DNA of 64,000 nucleotides. It comes from Mycobacterium sp. NBC_00419 (GTDB taxonomy: Bacteria > Actinomycetota > Actinomycetes > Mycobacteriales > Mycobacteriaceae). The notes under the pieces are model-generated. The model saw only the letters and a list, made by a program, of their open reading frames with translations. It did not search any database and was not told where the DNA came from. The stretch is from NCBI RefSeq assembly GCF_036023875.1, contig NZ_CP107931.1, positions 1,736,001 to 1,800,000 on the forward strand, given 5' to 3'. A program made the position numbers and the translations under genes. Every line of letters starts with the position of its first letter. Position 1 is the stretch's first letter. Of this stretch, positions 42,798-51,154 are shown in pieces.

Positions 42798-44240
42798 CTA
42801 TAAATGCACAGCGGTCGCGATCAGCTTGGTCTCCAGGTATTCCTCGAAACCGGCGAGCCCCATCTCGCGGCCGACACCGGATTGCTTATAGCCACCGAAG
42901 GGTGTGTCGGCGCTGTACCAGACACCGCCGTTGACGTTGACCGTTCCGGTCCGCAGGCGCGCGGCGACGCGGGCGGCACGCTCGGGTGCTCCCCACACCG
43001 TGGCCGACAGCCCGTACGGGGAGTCGTTGGCGATGCGGACCGCGTCGTCGTCGCCGTCGTGGGCCAGCACCACCAGGACCGGTCCGAAGATTTCCTCGCG
43101 GGCCACCCGGGCGTCGTTGGTCAATCCGCTGATCACCGTCGGCTCGACGAAGTATCCCGGGCTCTCGAGGCGGGCACCCCCGCAAGCGAACGAACCCCCC
43201 TCGGCCAGTGCCAGATCCAGGTAACTGCACACCCGGTCACGTTGGCGCGCCGAGATCAGCGGTCCGCACACGGTGGCCGGGTCGGTGGGGTCGCCCACCG
43301 GGACGGCGGCCATCGCCTCGGCCGCCGCAGCCACGGCCTCGTCGTAACGGGCCAGCGGCACCACCAGGCGGGTGGTGAACGCACACCCCTGCCCGGCGTG
43401 CCGGGACACCGCTGTGGCCGCCGCGGCGCAGGCCCGGGACAGGTCGGCGTCATCGAGAACCAGGAACGCCGACTTGCCGCCGAGTTCGAGGAACACCTTC
43501 TTGATGGTGTGCGCGGCGGATGTCATGACGGCGGCGCCGGTGGCGGTGGACCCGGTGAACGACACCATGTCGACCCTGGCGTCCTCGCCGAGAAGGGCGC
43601 CGAGGTGCCGGTCGCTGGAGGTGACGACGTTGACGACGCCGGGTGGAAAGTCTGTGTGCTCGGCGATAATTCGGCCGACGTGCGCGGCGCACCAGGGTGT
43701 CTCCGGTGCCGGCTTGAGGACGACGGTGTTGCCCGCGGCCAGCGCCGAGCCGAGCTTGGCGAGGTTGAGCTGATGCGGGAAGTTGAACGGTGTGATGGCC
43801 CCGACGACCCCGTAGGGCTCGCGGAACAGGCGCCGGTGCGACGGAATGCCCATCGGGCTGGCCACCCCGAGAGCGGTTGTCCACGAATAGTTCTCGGCGG
43901 TGCGGGCCGGGAAGTCCAGGTCATCGACGGGGCCCTGCAGGTGCGGGCCATGGGTGAAGGCGACCGGTGCGCCGACCTCGGCGACGGTGACGGCACGCAG
44001 GTCCTCGATCTCGGCGTTCAGCGCCTCGCGCAACTGGCGCAGGCAGTGCACCCGCAGCGCGACGTCACGCGACCAGTCGGTGCGGTCGAACGCGGTGCGG
44101 GCCGCCACGATCGCCCGGTCCATGTCGGCGGCGTCGGCGTCCGCGGCGTTACCGAGGATCTCCTCGGTCGCCGGGTTGACCGTCGCGAAGGTTCCCGAGC
44201 CGCCGCCGCGCAGCGTCCCGCCGATGAGCAGTTCGGTCAC
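42798..44240 (-). CDS. NAD(P)-dependent aldehyde dehydrogenase
   Basis: A 480-residue ALDH. Catalytic Glu252 lies in [10 protein letters not shown] and the nucleophile Cys286 in [10 protein letters not shown]; the NAD site is in [34 protein letters not shown]. It would oxidise aldehydes arising from alcohol oxidation or lactone opening. Its GTG start overlaps the arcA stop (GTGA), so it is the second gene of arcA-ALDH-BVMO-BVMO. Confidence 0.93.
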   Translation of the reverse strand: MTELLIGGTLRGGGSGTFATVNPATEEILGNAADADAADMDRAIVAARTAFDRTDWSRDVALRVHCLRQLREALNAEIEDLRAVTVAEVGAPVAFTHGPHLQGPVDDLDFPARTAENYSWTTALGVASPMGIPSHRRLFREPYGVVGAITPFNFPHQLNLAKLGSALAAGNTVVLKPAPETPWCAAHVGRIIAEHTDFPPGVVNVVTSSDRHLGALLGEDARVDMVSFTGSTATGAAVMTSAAHTIKKVFLELGGKSAFLVLDDADLSRACAAAATAVSRHAGQGCAFTTRLVVPLARYDEAVAAAAEAMAAVPVGDPTDPATVCGPLISARQRDRVCSYLDLALAEGGSFACGGARLESPGYFVEPTVISGLTNDARVAREEIFGPVLVVLAHDGDDDAVRIANDSPYGLSATVWGAPERAARVAARLRTGTVNVNGGVWYSADTPFGGYKQSGVGREMGLAGFEEYLETKLIATAVHL

Positions 44241-45445
44241 AGCGGATCGCGGGCGACCGGGCAGGACATGCAGCGCGGCCCACCCCGCCCGGTGCCGAGT
44301 TCGGCGGCTGCGATGGGCAGCACCTCGATGCCTGAATCAGCCAGGCGCGCATTGGTTTCGGCGTTGCGCTCGTATGCGACCACGACACCGGGCGCCAAGG
44401 CCAGCGTGTTGTTCCCGTCGTCCCACTGTTCGCGCTCGGCGGTGACCGGGTCCAGCCCGGTGTCGATCACCCGGAGCCGCTCGATGCCCATCGCGTCGGC
44501 GGCCGCCTTCACGAACGGCGCCTCGTCGTGGATCCGCACGCCGGTCGGGGTGCGGGTGATCGTGAACGCCGACAACGAATCCTGGATCGCCGGGTACATC
44601 ACCACGGCGTCGACGTCGACCATGGTGCACACGGTGTCGAGGTGCATCTGGGCGCGTTCCTGGGCGATCGGGACCGCCAGCACGGTGTGGGCGAGGTCGT
44701 CGTCGAACAGGCTGCGCGCCAACGCCTCCGCACCTGCAGGGGTGGTCCGTTCACCCACCCCGACGGCGACCACGCCGGGTGCCAGCAGCAGCACGTCGCC
44801 GCCTTCGACCGGGGCGGTGTGGGATTCGTAGGCCCGGCGCACCCCGAGGAACCGCGGGTGATGGGCGTAGATCATGTCGGTGAGCGAGGTTTCCCGTGCC
44901 CGGGCCGGCAGCGCCAGCGACGTGATCGCCACCCGGGGGCCGATCCAGAACGACGAGTCCCGGGTGAACAGCAGGTTGGGCAGCGGTTCGATGACGAAAT
45001 CACCGCCGTGATGCATGCGCCGCACCAGCGAGGTGTCCGCGCTCGCACTGCCCGGCAGTTCGGTGAACGTCATGCCCGCAGTCAGGACGTGGGCCAGGTC
45101 GGCGGGTTCTAGGCCGCGCAGGTAGGCCGAAAGCTCTTGCGCCAGAGGGTGGCCCAGTCGCCGCGAGTCGACGGCGGCGGCGATGCCCTGCATCCGGGCG
45201 GCGCCACTGGCCAGCGCCTCGGTCAGCAGGTCCGACATCAGCAGCACTTCCACCCCACGGGAGCGCAGCAGTTCGGCGAACGCGTCGTGCTCCTCCTGGG
45301 CGCGCGACACCCACGGCAGACCGTCGAACAACAGCTTGTCGTTGTTGCGCGGTGTCAGCCGTTGTAGCTCGGCGCCGGGGCGGTGCAGGATGACGACCCG
45401 CAGCGTCCCGACCTCGGAGTTGGAGCCCAGCGCGGTGGAAGTCAC
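44237..45445 (-). CDS. arcA: Arginine deiminase
   Basis: Hydrolyses arginine to citrulline and ammonia. The 402-residue guanidino-group-modifying fold shows [30 protein letters not shown] (His/Asp region) and the C-terminal [11 protein letters not shown] with nucleophile Cys392. It has the same length as I recall for Rv1001. ArcB and ArcC partners are absent here. Start GTG 45445 was chosen because TACGGT lies 7 nt upstream. Unlike in M. tuberculosis, it heads an operon with aldehyde dehydrogenase and two monooxygenases. Confidence 0.95.
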   Translation of the reverse strand: MTSTALGSNSEVGTLRVVILHRPGAELQRLTPRNNDKLLFDGLPWVSRAQEEHDAFAELLRSRGVEVLLMSDLLTEALASGAARMQGIAAAVDSRRLGHPLAQELSAYLRGLEPADLAHVLTAGMTFTELPGSASADTSLVRRMHHGGDFVIEPLPNLLFTRDSSFWIGPRVAITSLALPARARETSLTDMIYAHHPRFLGVRRAYESHTAPVEGGDVLLLAPGVVAVGVGERTTPAGAEALARSLFDDDLAHTVLAVPIAQERAQMHLDTVCTMVDVDAVVMYPAIQDSLSAFTITRTPTGVRIHDEAPFVKAAADAMGIERLRVIDTGLDPVTAEREQWDDGNNTLALAPGVVVAYERNAETNARLADSGIEVLPIAAAELGTGRGGPRCMSCPVARDPL

Positions 45446-45452
45446 AGCTAGC

Positions 45453-45492
45453 ACCGTAACAAGCCCGGCGATCACCTCAACTATCGTTGAGC
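45453..45492. promoter_or_regulatory. SoxR box and divergent leaderless promoters of arcA and soxR
   Basis: CCTCAACTATCGTTGAGC (45475-45492) holds the perfect repeat CTCAAC-TATC-GTTGAG and keeps the arms CCTCAA/TTGAG of the E. coli SoxR box as I recall it. Its centre contains TATCGT (45482-45487), a -10 box 6 nt before the soxR GTG. On the minus strand TACGGT (45453-45458) is the arcA -10, and TTGAGG of the box lies 16 nt upstream of it, where the -35 belongs. One site could thus control both directions. Confidence 0.6.
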
Positions 45493-45493
45493 T

Positions 45494-45925
45494 GTGACCG
45501 AGCAGGAGCTGACGCCCGGCGAGCTGGCCGGCCGGGCCGGCGTGGCGATCTCGGCACTGCACTTCTACGAGCGCGAAGGGCTGATCCGCAGCCGTCGAAC
45601 CTCGGGCAATCAACGCCGCTATACCCGCGAGACCCTGCGCCGGGTGGCCTTCATCAGAATGTCTCAGCGGCTGGGCATTCCGCTGGCCCGGGTGCGCGAG
45701 GCACTGGCGACACTGCCGACCGACCGGGTACCGACCAGCCGGGACTGGGCCCGCCTGTCGGCGGGCTGGCGGGCCGACCTCGACGAGCGGATCGGGCACC
45801 TACAACGTCTGCGCGACAACCTGGCCGACTGCATCGGATGTGGCTGCCTGAGCCTGCGCAGCTGTGCGCTGTCCAACCCGGAGGACGTGTTGGCCGCCGA
45901 CGGTCCGGGGGCGGCCAAGCTCTAG
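45494..45925 (+). CDS. soxR: Redox-sensing MerR-family activator SoxR
   Basis: A 143-residue regulator. The N-terminal MerR winged helix ([38 protein letters not shown]) is followed by a dimer helix and the [2Fe-2S] site [12 protein letters not shown], with Cys113, 116, 118 and 124 in the exact CX2CXCX5C spacing of SoxR. Oxidation by redox-active compounds such as quinones or phenazines turns it into an activator. No soxS is present, as expected in actinobacteria. The first targets are likely its own gene and the arcA operon. Confidence 0.95.
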   Translation: MTEQELTPGELAGRAGVAISALHFYEREGLIRSRRTSGNQRRYTRETLRRVAFIRMSQRLGIPLARVREALATLPTDRVPTSRDWARLSAGWRADLDERIGHLQRLRDNLADCIGCGCLSLRSCALSNPEDVLAADGPGAAKL

Positions 45926-45930
45926 CGTTT

Positions 45931-45952
45931 TCGAACAGACGTGCGATAGCCT
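45931..45952 (+). promoter_or_regulatory. LexA (SOS) box and -10 of the alkB-like gene
   Basis: TCGAACAGACGTGCGA (45931-45946) matches the mycobacterial SOS box TCGAAC-N4-GTTCGA with one mismatch. It is followed at once by TAGCCT (45947-45952), a -10 box 7 nt before GTG 45960. LexA bound here would cover the promoter, so the gene should be DNA-damage inducible. Confidence 0.65.
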
Positions 45953-45959
45953 TGGGGGC

Positions 45960-46553
45960 GTGTCTGTGTCTGTTCAGGGCGCCTTGTTCGAGCACAGCCA
46001 GCGCCGCGACCTCGGCGCCGGCGCGTGGCTTGACGCCCGCTCGTCGTGGGTGGACGACGACACCCTGTTCGAGCATCTGCTGACGTCGGTGCCGTGGCGG
46101 GCCGAACGCAGGCAGATGTACGACCGCGTGCTCGACGTGCCGCGGCTGGTCAGCTTCCACGACCTCACCGCCGCACCCCCACCGCATCCGGCGATCACCC
46201 GCCTGCGTCGCCGGCTCAACGACATCTACGCCCGCGAACTCGGCGAACCGTTCACCACCGCGGGGTTGTGCCTGTATCGCGACGGTTCGGACAGCGTCGC
46301 CTGGCACGGGGACACCGTGGGCCGCAGTAGCTCCGAGGACACCATGGTCGCGATCGTCAGCCTCGGCGCAACCCGGGTGTTCGCCCTGCGCCCACGCGGC
46401 GGGGGCCCCTCCCTGCGGCTGCCGCAGCATCATGGCGACCTGCTGGTGATGGGTGGTTCGTGTCAGCGCACCTGGGAGCACGCCGTGCCCAAGACCGCAC
46501 TGCCGAAGGGTCCCCGGATCAGCATCCAGTTCCGGCCGCGCGACGTGCGCTGA
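45960..46553 (+). CDS. AlkB-like 2-oxoglutarate/Fe(II) dioxygenase (Rv1000c-like)
   Basis: A 197-residue dioxygenase. Iron ligands are His116 and Asp118 in AWHGDTVG and His174 in WEHAVPK; RISIQFR (Arg186, Arg192) binds 2-oxoglutarate. YRDGSDSVAWHGD is the typical approach to the active site. AlkB proteins repair 1-methyladenine and 3-methylcytosine by oxidative demethylation. Start GTG 45960 fits the leaderless promoter; GTG 45966 is possible. The upstream SOS-like box supports a repair role. Confidence 0.93.
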   Translation: MSVSVQGALFEHSQRRDLGAGAWLDARSSWVDDDTLFEHLLTSVPWRAERRQMYDRVLDVPRLVSFHDLTAAPPPHPAITRLRRRLNDIYARELGEPFTTAGLCLYRDGSDSVAWHGDTVGRSSSEDTMVAIVSLGATRVFALRPRGGGPSLRLPQHHGDLLVMGGSCQRTWEHAVPKTALPKGPRISIQFRPRDVR

Positions 46554-46556
46554 CCC

Positions 46557-47213
46557 TCAGCCACGAATGGCGTTGACGCCGGCGACCAGCAGATCGCCCG
46601 CGCGCTTGGTGTCCACCGGCGCGACCGGCTTGTCCGGCAGCACCAGCGGGTTGGCGGTGACGATCACCTGGTAGTCGCCGAAGTGGGCGGAGTAGTTGTA
46701 CACCTCGCCGGTGCGGGGCTGGTTGTTGATGACGGTCTGCAGCACCCGGTGCACACCGAGGGTCTGTACGCCGTTGATCGCGGGAGCGTCGACGGCCTCG
46801 ACGGTCCCGCGCAGTGCACCCCCGCTGAACGACACCTTCTTGCAGTCGGCCCCCGGTTCGGTCACCGGCACCGGCTCGTTGGTCTCGACGGCGATAATGA
46901 TGAAGCGGTTGCCCTGGCCTTCGGCCGACACCGCCGCCATATTGCCCTTGGTGCCCGGCGGCACCAGTTGCCCGGTGGCAAACGTCGCGCACCCGGGCGG
47001 ATCGAACTTCAGACCGTCGGGCAGTTTCTGGCCGGCGAGCAGTTTGGGGTCGATACCCGTCTTGGGTACATCGGTGACTTTGAACTCGGGGCCGAAGCCG
47101 GACTTCAGGTTCGACACCTTGGCGATGTCGGCGCCCTGCGGGCCGCCACCGGATCCACATGCGGTCAACAGTGCGGCGCACACCACGGCGACCACGGCTC
47201 TCGGGTTCGACAT
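46557..47213 (-). CDS. DUF5642-like lipoprotein A (Rv0999-like)
   Basis: A 218-residue lipoprotein: signal helix, lipobox LTAC with Cys19, a Gly-rich spacer and a domain with KSGFGPEFKVTDVP, CATFATG and the C-terminal AGDLLVAGVNAIRG. The function is unknown; the fold is probably related to the LpqN/LpqT or PknH-like sensor domains. A TACATT box 7 nt before the ATG (47221-47226) suggests leaderless transcription separate from the related gene upstream. Confidence 0.82.
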   Translation of the reverse strand: MSNPRAVVAVVCAALLTACGSGGGPQGADIAKVSNLKSGFGPEFKVTDVPKTGIDPKLLAGQKLPDGLKFDPPGCATFATGQLVPPGTKGNMAAVSAEGQGNRFIIIAVETNEPVPVTEPGADCKKVSFSGGALRGTVEAVDAPAINGVQTLGVHRVLQTVINNQPRTGEVYNYSAHFGDYQVIVTANPLVLPDKPVAPVDTKRAGDLLVAGVNAIRG

Positions 47214-47242
47214 CGCCGCCAATGTACCCAACGGGGCGGTGC

Positions 47243-47896
47243 TCAGCCGCGCAAGGCGGTCACGGTTTGGGCCAGCAGGTCGTCGACGAACCGGGTGTCC
47301 AGCGGCGGGTGCGACGACCCCGGATCGGTGACGAGCGTGACGATGACGACGTAGCCGTCGAGGTAGGCCTGCGCGGTCGACGCCTGCCCGTTGGTTTCGG
47401 AGCCGGACTCGACGACGGTGCGGGTGGCGGTCGTCATCGCCACCGTGTCGGCGCCGTCGACGCGCGGCGGTTCGGCCAGCGTCACCGTCCCGCTGGTGTG
47501 GGCGAAGGTCATGGTCCACTGGCCGCAGTCGTCGAGCAGCCCGCCGGCAGGTGCGCCGGCCGCGGCGACGACGACGTAGACCGTCCCGCCGCGCCCGGAC
47601 GCCGAGTACCCGCGTGCGCCGGCATCGGCCGCGGCCGGGTCGGCCAGCGTCGCGCACGGCGCCGGGTCGGCGGTGAAGCCCGGTCCGAAACCCCACTGCC
47701 CGGCGATGCTGACCGGCGCGACGACGTCGGCGATCTCGTAGTCGGGGGGCAACAGCGGGCGGACCCGTTTGATGTTGGCGGGATCGACGGCCCGCGACAC
47801 CGACGGACTCGGCGTGGTCGACGGCGTGGTCGACGGGTGGCTCGCGCACGAGGTCAGCCCGAGCACCAGGCCTACGCCGAGGGTCAGCCGCCTCAC
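47243..47896 (-). CDS. DUF5642-like lipoprotein B
   Basis: A 217-residue lipoprotein with lipobox LTSC (Cys17), a Thr/Pro/Ser-rich linker, and a domain sharing length, GFGPGF, a CATLADP segment and the ending VDDLLAQTVTALRG with its downstream neighbour. The pair is an old tandem duplication. Start GTG 47896. Linker composition makes it a likely O-mannosylated protein. No enzymatic motif is seen. Confidence 0.78.
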   Translation of the reverse strand: MRRLTLGVGLVLGLTSCASHPSTTPSTTPSPSVSRAVDPANIKRVRPLLPPDYEIADVVAPVSIAGQWGFGPGFTADPAPCATLADPAAADAGARGYSASGRGGTVYVVVAAAGAPAGGLLDDCGQWTMTFAHTSGTVTLAEPPRVDGADTVAMTTATRTVVESGSETNGQASTAQAYLDGYVVIVTLVTDPGSSHPPLDTRFVDDLLAQTVTALRG

Positions 47897-47958
47897 GCCG
47901 TCTTGATACCACTGTTCGTTTCGCCGGTGGGCGCGCCTCGCGGGCATACCCTGTCGGC

Positions 47959-48927
47959 ATGTGCACTCGCGTCTTGTGGAACACCAACGATCTCGCCGTC
48001 CTGACCGGCCGGACCATGGACTGGCCGGAGTCGACGCAGCCGTTGCTCGTCGGCTTTCCCCGCGGCCGGGAACGCAGCGGGATCGCACCCGCCGGCCTGA
48101 TCGACGACCCGAACCCGCTGCGCTGGACCAGCCGCTACTCGAGTCTGGTGACGACGATCTACGGCATGGGCACCGTGGACGGCGTCAACGAGGCGGGCCT
48201 GGCCGGTCACGGCCTGTACCTGGAGGCCACCGACTTCGGTGTGCGGGACCCGCAGAAACCCGCGCTGCAGGCCGGACTGTGGTTGCAGTACCTGCTGGAT
48301 CAGGCCGCCACCGTGGCCGAGGCGCTGGTGTTGATGGAGGACTTCCAACTGGTCCAGGTCGAGGTCCGCGGCCACCAGGCGAACCTTCATGTCGCACTGG
48401 AGGACACCGGCGGCGATTCGGCGATCATCGAGTTCGCGCAGGGCCGCCCGGTGATCCACCACGGCAGGCAGTTCACCTTGATGACGAACGACCCTACCTA
48501 TGACGAGCAATTGAAACTTCTTGGTGCCCAGGATTTTTCGCATCCGAGCCGGGAGATGCCGCTGCCCGGAAACGTCAACGCCGTCGACCGGTTCCAGCGC
48601 GCCGCCTACTACTCGGCGCTGCTGCCCAAGCCGAACTCGGAGCGCGAGGCGATCGCGGGCGTCATGGCGATCATGCGCAACGTCTCCGTTCCGTTCGGTG
48701 CCCCGTACGCCGAATTCGGCGTCTACAACACCGAGTACCGCACGGTCACCGATCTGACCAACCGGATGTACTTCTTCGAACTGACCACCAGCCCGAGCAT
48801 CATCTGGACCGACTTCGGCCGGCTCAAGCTCGACGAGGCAACCGGTTCGGTGGCCGTCGACCCGTACGACGACTCGCTCGTCGGTGATGTCACCGACCAC
48901 TTCCGCCCGGTCGAGTTGCCGTTCTAG
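47959..48927 (+). CDS. Choloylglycine hydrolase-family (Ntn) amidase
   Basis: A 322-residue linear-amide C-N hydrolase of the penicillin V acylase/bile salt hydrolase family. After removal of Met the protein starts with the nucleophile Cys2 (MCTRVLWNTND), followed by LTGRTMDWPES with the conserved Arg and Asp. VDGVNEAGLAGHGLYL and the Asn in LMTNDPTYD are other active-site landmarks. No signal peptide, so it works in the cytoplasm. Natural substrates may include N-acyl-homoserine lactones or N-acyl amides. TACCCT (47947-47952) sits 6 nt before the start. Confidence 0.9.
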   Translation: MCTRVLWNTNDLAVLTGRTMDWPESTQPLLVGFPRGRERSGIAPAGLIDDPNPLRWTSRYSSLVTTIYGMGTVDGVNEAGLAGHGLYLEATDFGVRDPQKPALQAGLWLQYLLDQAATVAEALVLMEDFQLVQVEVRGHQANLHVALEDTGGDSAIIEFAQGRPVIHHGRQFTLMTNDPTYDEQLKLLGAQDFSHPSREMPLPGNVNAVDRFQRAAYYSALLPKPNSEREAIAGVMAIMRNVSVPFGAPYAEFGVYNTEYRTVTDLTNRMYFFELTTSPSIIWTDFGRLKLDEATGSVAVDPYDDSLVGDVTDHFRPVELPF

Positions 48928-49400
48928 CGGTTACGCCGCCAGATCTCGAAGGACAGCAGTGTCGCGAACGAGCACCACAGCGGGTAGGGCGCCAGCGCGG
49001 CCCCCAGCTTGGGATCGGCAGCGCCGGCCCGCCGCGCCAGGTCGGCGCTGCTGATCGCCAGCGCGCCCGCGCCGAGCACCGCAGGCCCGAGCTTGCGCTT
49101 GCCGAAGAACACCCAGCTCCAGCCGGCATTGAGGACCAGGTTCGCCCCCAACGCGCCGATGTACGCATTGGCTTTCGAATCCTGGCTGTCGGCACGCAAC
49201 CGGTCGATGGTCGCGGCGGAGGTCACGGCGATATCGGCATACAACGTCGTCCACGCGATCGGGAACGCCACGTTGGGCGGGTTGAAGGGTGGCTTACGCA
49301 GGGTCGGGTACCAGGTCTCCACGCCTTTACGGCTGGAGATGCTGCCCACGACTGCTGCCGCGGCGGTGGCAAGGGCTGTTCCCACGATCGTCTTACGCAT
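48924..49400 (-). CDS. TspO/MBR-family tryptophan-rich sensory protein
   Basis: A 158-residue protein with five transmembrane helices. The N-terminal signature WYPTLRKPPFNPPNVAFPIAWTTLY is diagnostic, and NLVLNAGWSWVFFGKRKLG covers helix 3 and the loop. TspO proteins bind porphyrins and may protect from photo-oxidative or redox stress. A TACGTT box 6 nt upstream (49407-49412) suggests leaderless expression, though the PE-PPE hydrolase gene lies just upstream on the same strand. Its stop shares CTAG with the Ntn hydrolase. Confidence 0.92.
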   Translation of the reverse strand: MRKTIVGTALATAAAAVVGSISSRKGVETWYPTLRKPPFNPPNVAFPIAWTTLYADIAVTSAATIDRLRADSQDSKANAYIGALGANLVLNAGWSWVFFGKRKLGPAVLGAGALAISSADLARRAGAADPKLGAALAPYPLWCSFATLLSFEIWRRNR

Positions 49401-49440
49401 TCCGCCAACGTACCCGAGGCCGCGGTGGCTTAATCCGTCC

Positions 49441-50859
49441 TCAGGCACGCCCCCGGTGCCCGCCGACGGTGCGCCGCGGTGCGTTCGTCGTCGCCGAGGA
49501 CTCCGGTCGCGAAGTGGCGCGGCTCGCCGAAGGACGCGGTTTGGTCCGGGCGGTGGCCTTCGGTCGCACCGATGGCGGCCGCGGGTTCGACGACGGCGGG
49601 ACGGCGCCGGCCGGTGCGGTCGACGGGGCCGTCGGTCCCCCGACACCGAACATGCCCGGATGGGCGGTGCCGAAGGGGCGGCCGAAGCCGGCTTCCTGCA
49701 GCCCGTCGTCCAGACCCGTCGGGATGGCGGCGAGAAGGTTGCGAAAGCCGGTGACCGGATCCGCCAAGACGCTCGGTTGCATGGGGGTGGGCACACCGGG
49801 ATTGGTGGCCCGGTCGTAGGCCCATTCGACGATGACCCGCAGCGGGGCGTCGAGCACAGCCAGGATCGGTGCGGGTACACCGAGCTGCTGCAGCGGCATG
49901 AGCAGCGGCAGCAGGTGCGTCGGGGCCATGTAGTAGCTCGTGTCGCCGGTAGTGCCCTGATACATCGAATCGGTGACAGGCGCGTCGTAGAAGAGATGCA
50001 GATAGGCGATGCCGAGAAGCGCGTTGAGGTCGGCCACGAGGTTGAGCTGGCGCACCGGAGCGTCGGCCCATCCGTCGTACTGGCGCGCGATATCGGCAGT
50101 CGGGAAACGGCAGTTCGTGCCGTCGGAATCGCAGGAGTCGGTCGGGGACGCGCCGTCGAAGGTGATGCCCAGTTGCGAGATGTACGAGCCGTTGAAGCGT
50201 TGCAGGAAACCGCCATTGGGGCGGTTCGGATTGCCGATCACCACGAACGACACGTGCAACGGGGCGCCGTTGGAGTCGACGAGGGGAAGCCAGCTGCCGT
50301 CGGCATTGCGGTAGGTGTCGATGAGGTCGCGCTTGGCGATGCTGGCGATCCGGGCGCTCTGGGAGTATCCGAACGCCACATAGTCCGACGTCAGTTCTGG
50401 GGCATTGTCGAAGTAATGGCCCTTGCACGACAACCGTCCCTGCAGGCAGTTCGACAGGTTGGCCACCCCCGCGGCCACCGAGGCGTCGAAACCCAGCGTG
50501 CCGTAGAGGGGCCAGAACTCCTCCGGCGTCGCAAGCGCGACCACGTTGTACCCACCTGGGTCGGTGGCGCCTCCCCTGGTGCCGCCGGTCGGAGCGACGA
50601 ACAAGTCCATGGCTTGGTTGATGATGCCGGCGACCACGGGGGCGGGTTCGGCGAGTGGATAGGACACCAACTGGCCGAGCGGATTCTGCGACGAGCCGCC
50701 GAGCGTGGAACTGACCAAAGGATGCATCGTCCCGCCCATTATCAGCGCGGTAGTGGCCGTCAAATGAACGCCTATTGCGAACGGCGACAACAGAAAGTAA
50801 CCGGCTAACGCGATCGTTGCTACTGCAGCCGTCGAGAGTCGGGGAAGACCGAAACGCAC
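49441..50859 (-). CDS. Secreted PE-PPE-domain alpha/beta hydrolase
   Basis: A 472-residue exported protein. One N-terminal hydrophobic helix precedes the domain; MGGTMHPL and the nucleophile elbow FGYSQSARIA (GxSxS, Ser at about 166) belong to the serine hydrolase domain found at the C-terminus of some PE and PPE proteins. Here it stands alone, without PE or PPE modules. The final 80 residues are Pro/Ser/Arg-rich and disordered. Probably an esterase or lipase of the cell envelope. GTG 50859 was chosen for AAGGAG 4 nt upstream; the frame opens at 50886. Confidence 0.86.
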   Translation of the reverse strand: MRFGLPRLSTAAVATIALAGYFLLSPFAIGVHLTATTALIMGGTMHPLVSSTLGGSSQNPLGQLVSYPLAEPAPVVAGIINQAMDLFVAPTGGTRGGATDPGGYNVVALATPEEFWPLYGTLGFDASVAAGVANLSNCLQGRLSCKGHYFDNAPELTSDYVAFGYSQSARIASIAKRDLIDTYRNADGSWLPLVDSNGAPLHVSFVVIGNPNRPNGGFLQRFNGSYISQLGITFDGASPTDSCDSDGTNCRFPTADIARQYDGWADAPVRQLNLVADLNALLGIAYLHLFYDAPVTDSMYQGTTGDTSYYMAPTHLLPLLMPLQQLGVPAPILAVLDAPLRVIVEWAYDRATNPGVPTPMQPSVLADPVTGFRNLLAAIPTGLDDGLQEAGFGRPFGTAHPGMFGVGGPTAPSTAPAGAVPPSSNPRPPSVRPKATARTKPRPSASRATSRPESSATTNAPRRTVGGHRGRA

Positions 50860-51154
50860 AGCGCTCCTTTGCCCTATGCGTAACACCTGCTGGTGGCTTC
50901 GCCTGACCCACCGCCGCGACCCGCGTTACGTCTGCATCTTCGCAGCCCATCTGCATCGTGCTCCAACCGCGGTCGGGCCGGGCAAAATCGGCCCTATTAA
51001 CCAGCCGCGTGTCGCGAACGTCAGATTCTGCCGACTTCTCCTGCGTATCAATTCCGCGGGATTCGAGTGGCAAAACGTTTCCTGAGCACTAAGCTCCCTA
51101 TCGAATTCGGTCGCTGCCAGCGGTCGGCCCAGGAAATAAGGAGACGTTCGTCCG
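50860..51154. other. Intergenic region between divergent hydrolase and lpqN genes
   Basis: 295 bp with no plausible gene. The part next to lpqN (about 51040-51150) is AT-richer than its surroundings and holds AAGGAG 12 nt before the lpqN ATG. CCTATCGAATTCGG near 51098 may be the promoter. No hairpin or palindrome stands out. Confidence 0.4.
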
